The position numbers and the translations under genes were made by a program. This document shows, one piece after another, positions 1 to 12,323 of a stretch of 35,645 nt of DNA. Position 1 is the first letter of the stretch. Every line of letters begins with the position of its first letter. Origin of the DNA: Intoshia linei (taxonomy: Eukaryota > Orthonectida > Rhopaluridae); contig LWCA01000264.1 in the NCBI GenBank assembly GCA_001642005.1, forward strand, positions 1-35,645. Reading direction: 5' to 3'. The notes beneath the pieces were generated by a model that worked only from the letters and a program-made list of their open reading frames with translations, was not told the DNA's origin and did no database searches.

Positions 1-1
1 T

Positions 2-3000
2 ACAGTTCCATCTAATACAATTTTTCGAGTATTAGGTTTTATCGCAAATTTTCAAAAATTAATTATTCCATTGACCATTCATCGAATTTTTATTGATAAC
101 TCTAATTTTTTTTTTTTAAATTTAAACAAGTATTAAAATTATAAAAAATGTACAATCTGATAAGATTTTAAAATCACAAACATTTTAGTCAAAATTATAA
201 CTAAAAAACTAATATTTAGAAAAACTTGAAAAACGTCAATTTTTATCAACTTTAAAAATCCTTGTTTTTATTGAGATTAATATAATTTTAAATTATTATA
301 ATTTTTCCTAGAGTATTGAAAAATTTACGAACCAATACAATGTTTTACAGCAGTCTTTACAAACAGTTAATTGTTTGACTAAAAACTCTGGTAATTGTTT
401 GATTTAAAAAACTATATAAACCCAGTTTCCCTACTTCAAAAGCGAATCTATCATATTCCTAAATACTCTTCGGGCCGAAAAATTTTTGTAAAATGGTGGC
501 CTGATTTTTTCAAATTGAGCATTTCAAAAAGTATATACTATACTTATACAGTCAAACCTCTATAATGTGAACCCTCTGTAAAGTGAACTTTTTTAAGAAT
601 GCACAACAAAAAATAATTTTGAGTAAATCAAAATGATTTTTTATAATTAAAGTGAAATTCTAATTGATACTATACACTTTTTATACAAAACGTACATTTT
701 TAATTTTTTCATTTATACAATATGAACAACGAAAATTTAAACAAAAAACAATAAACCTATGAAGAAAACTCAATCTTTTCTTAATTTTATGATCCAGAAC
801 TCTCTCCTGTTAACAATTTTGATGAAAAAAAATTGAAAACATTTTTTATGGTTAATAATCCAGAAAAATTATCTATTGTGTGGACTTTAATGCAGGAAAT
901 AAGGTCTAAAAAATCGATAATTATCTGAAATAACTATTTACTTTGGGTTAACTAAAGAAAAAAATAATAGATTATGATTAGAGTAGAAAAAAGCGAGTAA
1001 AGTTAGCAAAATGCTATTTTATTCAATAATAATTGACATCTGTTCGTTTTAATAAAAATGTTTTATGATTGCTCGGAATGTGAAACTGTGTGTTTTTCAT
1101 TTTATAGTGCTCCAAATTTTCAAAATATACTCGCTTTTTTGTGTCTACTATATAAGTTTATACCAAAAATGAAATTTATAATGCAATGAAAAATTAACAA
1201 ACATTTCAGTATATTTTAGTGAATCGTTTATAATATATTATGAAAAATTAATAAATAAACTTTAATTGTATGGTTACTATGTAACTATATTTTTTGTTCA
1301 TTATTTCTGCAATCATGAACACTCAAATACAGTCAATTATGTTCTATATTAACATGAAGGGACCAGATTTTGATCATGTTCATAATATACTGTAATATTA
1401 ACATATAGGAATGGCGATAATAATATAATTAACAGTTTCGAAATGTTTAATCAATGTTTGTTCAAACTAAATTGTCGTGTTCATATTAATCTGAGTTCAT
1501 ATTCTAGGATGTTCATATAGAACAGATACGACTGTAATTGAGTCCCAAATGTTCAATTAGTAAAGGGTTGACTGTAGTATATATTATTGAATATCATAAC
1601 TATTTTGTATGATAAATTTAAAATTTATAATGTCAAGTTAATGCCTTTCCAGGTGCAAGGTACAATGCCCTTGTGTACCTTGTACTCCTTTTAGTAAAAT
1701 TAACTTTTTATAAAAATTACAACTATTTTTCGAGAGAATATAGTATTATGTATTATTTTCAATAAAATTAGCAATATTTTTTAAATTTAGAAGTCATTTG
1801 CTTATATGCAATAAAAAGCGATGGAATTAAAATTATTTCGAGTTTACTAAATAACTTATCCATAAAAACAGACATGTTTATAGCTGTCGGAATTTTATGG
1901 AATCTATTAGGAAATGCAAATCTGAATGACGCACTAATCCATTTTAATACTCTAACTTGCATAAAGTAACAAACTTGTGTGCCTTAATCTAAATGATAAT
2001 ATTTAGTGAATTACAGACATCCTTTATGAATCAATTGTATTTATTTCACAGCCAAAGTGAGCGTGAATTGAGGAATGATATTTTATCAATAATTACAATC
2101 ATTAGCAAATTCAAATTAAAAAATAGAATTGTTGATACTGGGCTTTTAGAAAAGCTTTGCCTCGTCGCTTCTTTTGAAGATAGTATATTTTCATTTATTA
2201 TAATTATACATATAATAATATATGTATATAATGTAATAATAATAATTTTTAATAATGAATATCAAAATATTTGAATTTAATTTTAAAACATAGACAATAC
2301 AAAACACCCGTTAACCGACCGACTGAACTTAAAGAACAATTCTCAAGATTTTGAAATGCGTCGGTTAATTTTGTGTATTATTTGCAATCTTGCATCGGAT
2401 ACATCGGCTCAATCTGTAATTTTAGTAACTTAAAATAACATAAATATAACAGTACGGTACTTGATAAATGTTAAATTAAGTCATTACTTACGTCATTATA
2501 ACTTTTTTACTTATTTATTACTTATTATAAATACAAATATAATAATATTGAACTTTTATTTACATTTTGTTAATATTTTTATTTAGGTAATATCAAATAG
2601 TGGAATGATTAAATCATTATTACATTACTTTACTAATCCAACGACTATAAAAGACAATAAAATATCAACCCATTCATTAAATACTTGGAGTGATTCAATG
2701 TACGAGGAAATACAATTACAATCTTTAAATACCATTGCTCTCTTATCAAATAATGTCACATTCGCTCAAAAATTTATTGACAATAATATTACTACAATGT
2801 TGATGATTTTCCTCAATTGGTGCACCACACAGGGTTTTTTTTAAATTATCTTTAAGATTTTAAGATATAAAAATTACATATATAAATTCATAATATAATG
2901 CTATTAAATCTAATTTAAATTATAGATGGATGCAAGAGCTTTGGGAATGATTTTCATGCAAAAGGAGCCAAGAATACAAATTTGGCGCACATAAAACAAG

Positions 3001-6000
3001 CCTTACAAATTATCAGAAACATTATAATTAGTAGTCAAAATTTTGGCTTAATATTTTGCGATGAAATTTGTGATCAAGGCTTAATACCCATTTTAATAGG
3101 TAATGGTGTATTAAATGTTTAATTTGATGTAAATTTTAATACGTTTCAATTAGATTATTTAAATAAGCAACAAACTGATAAATTAGAAACATCATTACAA
3201 ATAGAAATCAAATACGATATTTTGCTAATTTTATCAATCGTATGTCAAGATAATAGCAATAATAAGGTATAAAATTCACATTTATGTTTATTTTTTTCAT
3301 TTCATTATTTAGATAATGTTTGGCAATGCTGGATGTGATATTGTTATACATAATATGCAACTTGACGAACAAAAATTGTATAGTGGTTTGGGGTATTATA
3401 AACTACTTATTGCTACAATTGGAGCTTTATGGTTTTTTATTGAAAATATAATCATTTTACATTTCATTTCCAGGTCTTGTGTAATAAATTGTTATGGTAA
3501 TGAAAGTTATTTCATCGAAAGAGGTGGAGCAAGAATTATGATGAATTTATTGGAGGTAAAAATTTGTCGATTTATTTGATTGCATTTATAAAACTTTAGA
3601 AAATTGATAAATCGCTTCATAATATTATACTGGGTTGCCTAACGGATTTATGCAACAATCCTCGCGTTTTTACGCATTTATTGAGTTGGAAAGGAAAAAA
3701 CCGTATAACTGCGGCACATCTTTTTTGTCAGCTGTGGCGACAAGAAGAAACGGTTATGCAAGTTATACGTGATGAAAATGGAAAAATTAGTGGTTTACTT
3801 ATGTTTTCTTTAACTTCTTAAACTGACGCTTTGATGGTTAAAAAAACATTTGAGCCTTTTCAATAATATCAATAATAATATATTGTTACTAGGTTGACTG
3901 TTATGTACTACGTAAAACAGCACCTAGCTGTGCCGAGGGACATTTTTTGAATTCAGAATTAGAATTTTAAATTTAAAAATTGCGTAGCAATGAAAAAAAT
4001 TCCGAAGGAATAAATGATATAGATTTTCACCCATATTTTTTTATTGGAAATGTGTAGACGTTCAATACACATTTTTTTTAAAATTGTAGGATCAATATTT
4101 ACATTTTCAATTTTTATTTTAATTGATTTATTGAAAAATATTGATTGATAATACATTAAAAATTATTTTTCACCGGGAATGCGAAAATTTTTGGGGTTAA
4201 ATTATTTCACATTTTTTGTTTTAATAAAATATTTCAAAAAAAATATATATCAATACTAAAATACTTTTTCGACCGTGAAGGCGTCACTTATTCAGATTGA
4301 AATTTTTTGTGTGTTAACAAGATTAAAAAAAGGGTAATTTGGGGTTTTGGCCTTGAAGATATATTTTTTTTAAATTTAAATTTATGATTATATGTATGAT
4401 TTTAAAATCTGTATCAGAGTGTATATTTTTTTAAATTCTAGAACTCATAATATTTTCAAAAAAAGAAAAATTGGGCTTTTTGACCCGTAAAATGTCAGTT
4501 TGGGAGGTCGAAATTTATTTTGCTAACATCCGGAAAAAAATGTAATTGAAAGGTGGATTTTATAAAATTCTAAGACTGGTAGTTATTGAAATAAACGGTA
4601 ACACACACAGACAGTATATTATATAAGTAAGGATTATTATTGTCGAAATTCTAAAAATTCTCCAGGGCGTAACAACTTTTTTTCTGACTCCAGAAATGAA
4701 AATGGAGCAATCATCATTTAGTGTGAAATGACCGGTTTCAAGTAAAAAATAATGCTACCCTTGATATGAAAAATTTGACAATAAAATAATTATAAATATT
4801 AATCAATACAAAATTAGATTGTGTACAACCAATAATTGGAAAATACCAAGTAAATTCTGAAATTGTTTCTTTGCAGTCAAATAAAAAATCAAATTCTATT
4901 ATTGACGTTTCTGATAACATTAGATCAAAAATCTATGCATTTTTCTCAAGAGTTGGTATACTACCATAATTATTTTATTTTCATACATTTTATGTAATTT
5001 TAGGATATCAAAATTTGTTTGGATTGACCATGACTGATCGAATGACTTTAGAAATTATTAAAAATTATTTAGATTTTAAGGTACATTGCAAATACACACT
5101 GTGTATTACACTGTATGATATTAAATATTTTTTATAGAAAGCAGAAGTTTTAGAGGAAGTTGAAATTGAAATATGCAGAGAAGAACATTTAGAAATTGTT
5201 GAAGAACCGGATAGAGAAATATTGGAAGCAATGAAATTAATTTCTATAAATAAAACTGAAAAAATTATGCAAAATCAAAGTATCATTCTAAAAACCAATC
5301 ATCAACAAGAATTGAACCAAGAAACTGTTTTATACCAAAAGGTAATATTATATCAGTATATTGTATTTGGCAATCTGATTTACGAGGAACGTGGTTCATG
5401 ACAAAATTTATTGGCCACCATAATTTAAGTTAGGATCAGATCTCAATATATACTACCGATACTGCCTTCGTGGCCTCGACCAAATTTTTTTTGTGTGTAT
5501 TCACTGGATATAACTGTAATCAACTGTAATTTTTTTTAAATTCTAGGACTATTTTCATTTGTTAAAAAAAGAGAAAGCTGGGGCCTTGATCATGAAAATA
5601 CACTATTTGAAGTTGCCATTGTTTATAATGGTTATGATTTTAAAAACTATCCAAGAATTTATCCTAACTTATATAATATGCTGTCTGTGTGTGTGACTTT
5701 ATTGAAATAACTACCACTCTTAGAATTTTTTAAAGACCACATTTCAATTACAGTTTTTTCCGGGATGTATAATAAGATCAATTTCAACCTCCCAATTTCA
5801 CAGCTTACGGGTCAAAAACTCCAGTTGTCCCTATTTTTGAAAATCAAACGAGTTGGAGAATTTAAAAAAATATATACGTTGATACGGATTTTGAAATCAT
5901 AAACATACCCATAAATTTAAATGTAAAAAAATTATATCTTCAGGGCCAAAACCAAAAATTACCCTTTTTCTTTTAGTGTAAACAGCCCTAGAATTTCAAA

Positions 6001-9000
6001 AAATTTACAGGTGGTACAGTTGTATCCTTTTAACACACACAAAAAATTTCAATCCAAATAAGTGATGACTTCACGGTCAAAAAAGTATTTTACTATTCAT
6101 ATATTTTTTTTCCGGAATATTTTATTAAAAAAAAAATGTAAAATAATTAATGATTCGAAAATTAAATAAAAAGATTATTCTGATAGAGCTTATTCCAGTT
6201 GATATAAATACAAAATTTAAATCCCAGAAATCTACGAATTCCCGGTGAAAAATAATTTTTAATATATTATCAACCAATATTTTTCAAATATTTCGAATTA
6301 AAATAAAAATGAAAATGCAAATTGATCCTACAATTTTAAAAATAAATTGTGTATTTTACGTCTACACATTTTTAATGAAGACATATAGAGTACAATACAG
6401 TCAAGCTAGTATTGTATAATATAATATGTGCCGTTTTTGTAGATTACCTTCTGCAAAATATATTAAAAAATTTTAATTTCATATGACTTGCATGACCCAC
6501 ATGTCTAGTGCATAATTTTCACTTTACATTACGAGTTTGTCAGAATGCATGAACCCGAAGGGTGAGTAATTTTTTTTACTATTTAGTCTATTAAATCAAA
6601 ATTTCAATTTTTGCATGTTGAAATATATAAATAATTTATTTTCAAAAACTTTATTATTTAACGATATTATATTATAGATTATTCTATGCACTATTCTATA
6701 CACTGATATATGGTTTCTATATTAACGCGGTAATAGAAAGTAATTATTCTCTGAACATTACAGTGCGTAGAAAGTAAATTGATGTTCTTATATGAACCAA
6801 TGAAAATGAAGAATTCTTCTCACTAAACTGTAAAATTAATTCGCATCCCACCAGATAAATAATATACATTAATAAATTTGTATACAATTATATATACCCT
6901 TACGAGACAATTTTATGTTTACAAAATTCCATAAAAAGCGTAGAATTTTGTTTGCCAAAAACTTCGTTGATTTAGGTCAAAAAATTTAATACAATAAAAC
7001 TAATAATTTTATTGATTCACCAGCAAACCTTTCCCTTGTTTTTTTGATCACATGAGGTCTAGCATTATCTTGTTAAAGGCAAAGCTAGGAACTATGTTAC
7101 TTAGTTGAGTAAATACATATTATAATAAAATTTGTTGATAAGAATCGCTATTAACAATATGGTCCAATTTCCTAATCATAACTTTCTCGCAAGATGTTAA
7201 ACAACCCCAAATCATTATGGATCCACATTAAAATGCTTATTTTCGGAGTTTTACTGGTTTTCACGAGATGAATTCCTTAAGGGTCCGTAAAATAGTTGCT
7301 ATTGAAGGAGCACATCGCATACGGGCAGCAAAGGATGTGGATGTAACAACCCTTCCAGATTTTTGCACCCCATTAGTAAATTTTTTAATTGCTTTTTGAA
7401 TTTTTTCTTTTTTTAAAGTTGTAATTCGCTTCGATTTGATTGGGATTTATTCATTTGAAATGTTATAAATTGTTGTAAATGAAACATTGCTGGTTTTTGC
7501 GATATTTACCTTTTCGATACCATCCCTCAAATATTTTTCTATTAATTTTGTAATATTATTTGAAAGTGTCATTTGCGATACTGAAAACTGTTTAAAAACA
7601 ATTATTTCTTAGGAAATCCGAGTTTATTATGTTTTCGATAGTTTTGCAAAATTGGTAAGACGTTCAAAGTAACAAAATAATTAATAACTTCAATTTCTAC
7701 AACATTTTTCAGTTTTTTTTTTATTTTTTTACCAATGAAAGATCTTGCCAAATCGTTTAATATATAATAATTTTTTATATATAAAAAATTGAAAAATATA
7801 GCATGTAGTTTAGATTGATTTATATCTATTGCAAAATTTCTGCGGGGGAGTATATATTTATACACTATCGGAAACAATACTTCTATTTGCACATCTACGT
7901 TATAGTACAGATTTCGTTTTTCAACGGGACAATGCGTCCATCCATACTTCTAAGCTGGTATAAACGTGGTTTAAAGATAATTCTATTGATGTAATGGATT
8001 AGCCATCAAAGTCTCCTGACTTAAACCCCATTGAAAATCAATGGGGAATTTTGGCAAGGTCCGTATATAAAAATGGCAGACAATTTGATAGCATTAATCA
8101 GCTGACTCAGCTTATATTCAAAAAATGGGAAAATATCCATAAAGATGGTATTTAAAACTTACTGACTTGGATGAAGAATAGATGTCTTGAAGTTATGGTG
8201 AATGAAGAGGAAAAACACATTAAATTGTATATAACTTATTTTTTATTTGTTGGACCTAAGTTTATTTCGCGGTTAATTGTCGATTTTCTGTGATAACTTT
8301 TCATAGAAAGGTGATGATAGCAAAATAATGGTATGACCAATCACACTATTTATTATTTTTATTTAATGGATATGAAATAATCATGAAAATTAATTTTAAT
8401 AAACAAAAAAATAACAAAAAACAGTTATGCTTATCTTTATTTGTCGCACTCTTTATTTAAATATATATTTTGTTCTGGTAGAATTAAAAATGTGCACCCT
8501 CGTCAGAGCTAGGATGGTGTTTGTACGAGGTACATAACAGTCACGCTAGTATTACATTTAATAAGTAGAAACCGTAACGTATTTAATTGCGGACAGTTTT
8601 TTTTAGTTATATTTCAAGGAGACGGTGACCGTACATATTTATATAATTATAATTGAAAGCTTGCTGCAAATATCTATGGTAAAAACCGCACATACAAAAC
8701 CGGCATACATGAAATAATTATAATTGCATACCAATGAAAATACAATTGTATTTTTAGATACTATTGATATTAATTGATACAAGTAGAACCTGAGATAAAA
8801 TTTACGGAATCAGTGAATTATAAAAGATCTGTAATTAAGTTATCATTAGAGCAACCCGAAAGTTGCAAGAAAGTGACAGAAAAGTTGAAAAATGAAAAAA
8901 TAAATAAGTTCTTATATAAAAAATTAGTAAAAAAACCTGCATTTATGTTACAGAAAGTTGAATTTAAGTTGACAAAATTTACCGAAATTTGCAATTGGTT

Positions 9001-12000
9001 GTCTAGTTATTATTTTTTTTATATAATTGTTGCACTTTTTAGATGTTAGCCAAAATATATATATTAGTTAGTTATTGTCAATTTTAGTTAAAGTCTATTT
9101 TTCACAGAAGAGCTAGTGAATTTTTTCGTTTACCAGATAAATGTGAGAATTAAACAATACCGTAAAATTAATACTTTAAATAGATCAAAATACCATTATA
9201 TCAAAAATGATGATTTTATGAAGTATATTTATATTTTTAATAATATATTTGGGTATTATGAAAATTACCCCATTAATAGTGTTATGGACTATATGGATAT
9301 TACACTAATGCATAGTTGCAATAATAAATAAAAATGAACAGTCTCGATTACTTCGTACCATACATAAGTACGTAATTATAATTGTTTAATATGTGCCGTT
9401 TTTGTAAATTATCTTCTACAAAATATATAAAAAATTAGTATTTTATTTATCTTTCACATATATAATAGTCGATGTATAATACATATATTATATATTGTAT
9501 AATATAATATGTTCCGTTCTTGTAGATTACCGGCTGCAAAATATATAAAAAATTTGAATTTTATTTAGCCTTTACATATATAATATTGTGTGTAATACAT
9601 ATACATTAGGGTGATTCACTATACTATCAAATAAAAACTATTCTTGAATATACGTCCCATTTCATTTGTAAATCAGTGTAGCATAATTTTTTTTTTAAAT
9701 TTTGAACTTACTCCCTTCTTAATTTATTTTTTATTTCTTTGGAGGTTTAACATGTTTTTTGTACATTTTTTTAAAATTCAGTTCTATCTTAATTATTATT
9801 TAAAATCTTTAACCCAACTATAGATAAACCTCAAATTAATTTCATAAAAACCATAATTTCAAAAATTGCATTAAATTGAATTGTAGTGGAAGGTAAATAT
9901 TAATAAAAAAACATTTTAAAAAAGGTAAAAATAGGGATCGAGGTTTAAATCACTTTTTCTAGTAAAGAAAGCGAAAACCCTACAAAAAATATTAACTTAT
10001 TGTAAATCTTTATTATCATTATAATGATAATTATCTAAATTGAAATAAATCATCTTATGGATTGTTGGATAATCGAAAATTACAAGGTCTAAAAAATATT
10101 TAATAGATAATGAATAACAAAATGCTTATGGAAGAGTCAACTCGACTATGGACCGAATTTGTTAAACGAACATCAAATCACACCTATCTTACCGTAATTT
10201 AAATAATGCATGTTTCGTTATACATAATAATTATTTAGATGATGCGAGAAATACAATTAAATGAAGTTAAAAATACAAATTTATCCAGTATACCTTATGG
10301 AGAGTAATTTTAATTTATACAAATGTTTACTTTATATTAATTATTTAGTATCATAATCATTATCAATAGGTGACCTGTAACCCATTTTAAAATTATGGGT
10401 AATGAAGGAATGTATTTGCAATTTAATCTCATAAAAACATGTATCACATACATGCTACATCAGTGTTTCTCAAATGGGGATTCACTAGATAAAACATATA
10501 GTTTTCTTTTTTATATTATGATATTGGTATAATGATAAATAATAATATAGCTTAACTGTACGAAGTACAGTCTTGGTACAATGACGAGGTCTTAAAATTA
10601 AAAAATTGAAACCCTGTTTAAAATTTTTATAAAAAAATCCCCTCAAATCCTCTTATAAATTTTCCAAAAAAAATTTCCAAATATGACACTACAAAAAACT
10701 ACTCCAAAATGGTACAACCTTTAATTGTAGAACCGTTAATTTTTTTGTTAAAAAATAGTTTCAAAACAAAAAAAAATTAATACTAAAGTGATTTTTGATT
10801 GTAAATGCGTCGCTTTGTCGAATTTAAATTTTTTTGAATGGATATGTTAAGTGGTGGATATAACTGTATCAGCTGTAATTTTTTTTAAATTCTAAGAATA
10901 TTTTCATTTTTTAAAAAAAGGTAATCTGGGTTTTGACTATGAAAATGCACTTTTTTGGGGTTGCCATTTATGATAATACTTATGATTTTGAAAATCATTA
11001 GAATACATGTTTTATAAAACTTTAGGATGTATTTTATTTTTAAAATAAAGGGTAATTTGTGGTTTCATCATAAAGATGTGCGTTTCTGAGGCTGAGATTT
11101 ATCATAATATTAATGATTTTAAAACGCATCCAAGAATTTATGTTTTATTACATTTTTGGGTTGATTTTATTTTTTAAATCAAATGGAAAATTGTATTTTT
11201 TGAACCTGAAGAAGTCAAATTCGGAAACTAAAAAATAAATATAAATACGCCCTGGGAAAAACTGTATTAGAAATTTGGTATTTTAAATTATACGACTGTT
11301 AATTTTTTAAATATACAGTACATAGACATTAAATTTTATATAAGTAAAGAAAGGATGAAAATGTATTATGCGTAATGTCAAATTATTTGACTAAAACATT
11401 AAAATGTTTAATTGTAAATAATTTAGTCTTCATCGACATGAAACTATGATTCCAAATTCAAACGTCACGGTATTTTTAATTTAAAATGCTTTTTACTATT
11501 GACAAATCATATTTCATCAATACTAAAGTTATCAAAAACGGTCATAAATCACACAGCACAAAAAATGTATAAGCATTTCCTTTAAATTAAAGTTTAACGA
11601 GATATTAAGCGCTTTGATAGTTATTTTTGACCAAAACTTTCTACAATGGATATATCAGTGTTATTTAACATATTACACATTATGTATACAAAAAATACCT
11701 CAAATATGCGCGAACACTAAAATATAACATATTTTTTATAGTAAAAATTATAATAATGGAAAAAATGTTTAAATTAGTAAATATATAATAATAAAATTAA
11801 ATATCATAAATAGGTCATTATTCATAGATTTAACATCTCTATCAATAACGATTCGATAAAAAATATAACTCAAACTCTCTTCAATGTAATATACAATTAG
11901 TTTTACATTTTCGATTTAATTAACCGTTTTTGAGTGTTTATGATTTAATCTATGAAATAATGTTAATACTAACTTAAAATATATTAACAGGCATTTGTCG

Positions 12001-12200
12001 GAAAGCATGTAAAAATTGAAAGTACACCTGTAAAATATCTTGGAGGAGCTTTGAATAATTATGATAGTATCACTGGAACAATGAAACCACAACCATTGAA
12101 TAACCAACAACATTCAAAATGTATAAACACATCAAGTTCTACTGAAAATTCAATAAAATACGATTCTTCTACATCTGAATCCAAAGTTGAAGCAATTTAG
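2..12200 (+). CDS. CFAP69: CFAP69, cilia- and flagella-associated protein 69 (5' partial, spliced)
   Basis: Armadillo-like axonemal protein needed in other animals for sperm flagella and olfactory cilia. Placed exons: 2-35 (tentative), 1791-1965, 2007-2182, 2294-2415, 2587-2833, 2926-3099, 3154-3266, 3313-3431, 3474-3555, 3600-3792, 4818-4955, 5004-5080, 5138-5341, 10107-10193, 10239-10303, 11427-11469, 11991-12200. All junctions are GT-AG and phases agree across every join, giving about 752 aa against roughly 940 in human, so some 190 N-terminal residues lie upstream. Family landmarks seen: ILWNLL, ERELRNDILSIITII, EEIQLQSLNTIALLS, KLYSGLGYY, LLSWKGKN..TAA, DVSDNIRSKIYA, WTEFVKRTSN and near the C-terminus KIESTPVKYLGG. 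A possible polyadenylation signal AATAAA is at 12232-12237. The long intron 5342-10106 joins conserved blocks without a gap. Identity confident; first exon uncertain. Confidence 0.9.
549..1574. mobile_element. pogo/Tigger-like DNA transposon, non-autonomous
   Basis: The left end reads CAGTCAAACCTCTATAATG and the right end, reverse-complemented, starts CAGTCAACCCTTTACTAATT: imperfect terminal inverted repeats of the CAGTC type. The element is flanked on both sides by TA (547-548 and 1575-1576), the target duplication of Tc1/mariner/pogo elements. At 1026 bp it has no intact transposase. The flanking DNA matches an uninterrupted relative at 17640-17800, which supports the insertion boundaries. 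Confidence 0.7.
1330..1534. mobile_element. 205-bp MITE nested in the pogo-like element
   Basis: It begins CAGTCAATTATGTTCTATAT and ends with the inverted form (reverse complement CAGTCGTATCTGTTCTATAT). TA lies on both sides (1328-1329, 1535-1536). It shares the CAGTC terminus with the surrounding element but has its own subterminal sequence, so it is probably a separate, later insertion, or alternatively an internal inverted duplication. Confidence 0.6.
3890..4640 (+). repeat. R1 repeat, near full-length copy
   Basis: It starts near TTGACTGTTATGTACTACG and ends with a run of ACACACAGACAG followed by TATATAAGTAAGGAT. The same sequence recurs inverted at about 5663-6412 and, more diverged, at 10548-11352, 21838-22390, 29363-29830 and 34818-35015. 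No coding capacity is visible. Probably a non-autonomous DNA element; class not determined. Confidence 0.7.
5450..5662 (+). repeat. R1 repeat, truncated plus-strand fragment
   Basis: It shares with 10850-10990 the block TGGATATAACTGTA...CTGTAATTTTTTTTAAATTCTA and the following purine-rich segment. It runs directly into the inverted copy that begins at about 5663, suggesting one copy inserted into another. Confidence 0.6.
5663..6412 (-). repeat. R1 repeat, inverted near full-length copy
   Basis: It is the reverse complement of the 3890-4640 copy along most of its length. Shared landmarks are the TATAATATGCTGTCTGTGTG terminus, the block around CTTCACGGTCAAAAAAGTAT and the block CCGGTGAAAAATAATTTTTA. 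Together the two copies form an inverted pair around three CFAP69 exons. Confidence 0.7.
6410..6480 (+). repeat. R2 repeat, isolated copy
   Basis: It contains ATGTGCCGTTTTTGTAGATT followed by a variant of ACCTTCTGCAAAATATAT. The same unit occurs twice in tandem near 9385-9605, on the far side of the two Tc1/mariner remnants. Confidence 0.6.
6960..7572 (-). pseudogene. Tc1/mariner-type transposase remnant
   Basis: Reading the minus strand from an ATG at 7572, a helix-turn-helix-like N-terminus (TKLIEKYLRDGIEKVNIAK, then VSFTTIYNI) is followed, with frame changes and stops, by a stretch around MIWGCLTS and then QDNARPHVIKK. The last two are catalytic-core signatures of the mariner/Tc1 superfamily. 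Stops and frameshifts mean it is dead. It lies antisense inside the long CFAP69 intron. Confidence 0.7.
7919..8232 (+). pseudogene. Tc1-like transposase C-terminal fragment (DD34E)
   Basis: One plus-strand frame reads FQRDNASIHTSKL, a stop, then a stretch ending PSKSPDLNPIENQWGILA. Thirty-four positions separate the Asp of RDNA from the Glu of PIEN, the DD34E spacing of Tc1 elements. Three in-frame stops show it is inactive. The sequence near 8440-8460 (GTCGCACTCTTTATTTAAA) resembles a Tc1 inverted-repeat end, but I did not find its partner. Confidence 0.75.
9385..9608 (+). repeat. R2 repeat, two tandem copies (period about 118 bp)
   Basis: ATGTGCCGTTTTTGTAAATT begins at 9391 and ATGTTCCGTTCTTGTAGATT at 9509. 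Each is followed by a similar TCTRCAAAATATATAAAAAA stretch, a CTTTACATATATAATA-type stretch and TAATACATATA. The relation to the copy at 6410 is clear by eye. No coding potential. Confidence 0.65.
10461..10545 (+). repeat. hAT-like terminal fragment
   Basis: CAGTGTTTCTCAAATGGGG is typical of the terminal inverted repeat of hAT elements. I could not find the other end or a target duplication, so this is probably a fragment cut off by the R1 copy starting near 10548. Confidence 0.35.
10548..11352 (+). repeat. R1 repeat, diverged full-length copy
   Basis: It includes the R1 landmark TTGTAGAACCGTTAAT followed by AATACTAAAGTG, the block TGTAATTTTTTTTAAATTCT, and a tail TTTTATATAAGTAAAG. It is intronic in CFAP69, between the exons at 10239-10303 and 11427-11469. 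Confidence 0.6.
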
Positions 12201-12323
12201 AAATTGAATAATTAAATTTACATAATTTAATAATAAATATTATGATTATATAATTGAATATCTTTCATTTTGATCGGGTATCAATTATGCGGCCCGTAAT
12301 GTAAAATGTAAACTTCCATTTGT

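Larger units (their letters stand above)
36..1790 (+). other. CFAP69 intron carrying a pogo/Tigger-like insertion
   Basis: The tentative donor follows a codon for VL at 35 and the acceptor TTTAG ends at 1790. Apart from the DNA transposon at 549-1574 and the older repeat it interrupts (about 460-548 and 1577-1650), I see no exon. A short open stretch at about 785-905 inside the element encodes a peptide I do not recognise, possibly a transposase relic. Confidence 0.5.
5342..10106 (+). other. Long CFAP69 intron, transposon graveyard
   Basis: The donor after CAAAAG at 5341 and the acceptor TTTAATAG at 10106 join the peptide ...ETVLYQK to IMNNKMLMEES, which aligns gap-free with the remembered vertebrate protein. 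Everything in between is therefore intronic: R1 pieces, R2 copies, two Tc1/mariner remnants, and two open frames at 8774-9331 that I cannot assign. Confidence 0.75.

Noticed and set aside
7602-7892. 96-codon minus-strand open frame
   Set aside because: It falls between two transposase remnants and lacks recognisable motifs; likely chance in A+T-rich DNA.
8774-9049. Candidate exon of CFAP69
   Set aside because: Joining the exons ending at 5341 and starting at 10107 gives a gap-free match to the remembered vertebrate protein, leaving no room for this peptide.
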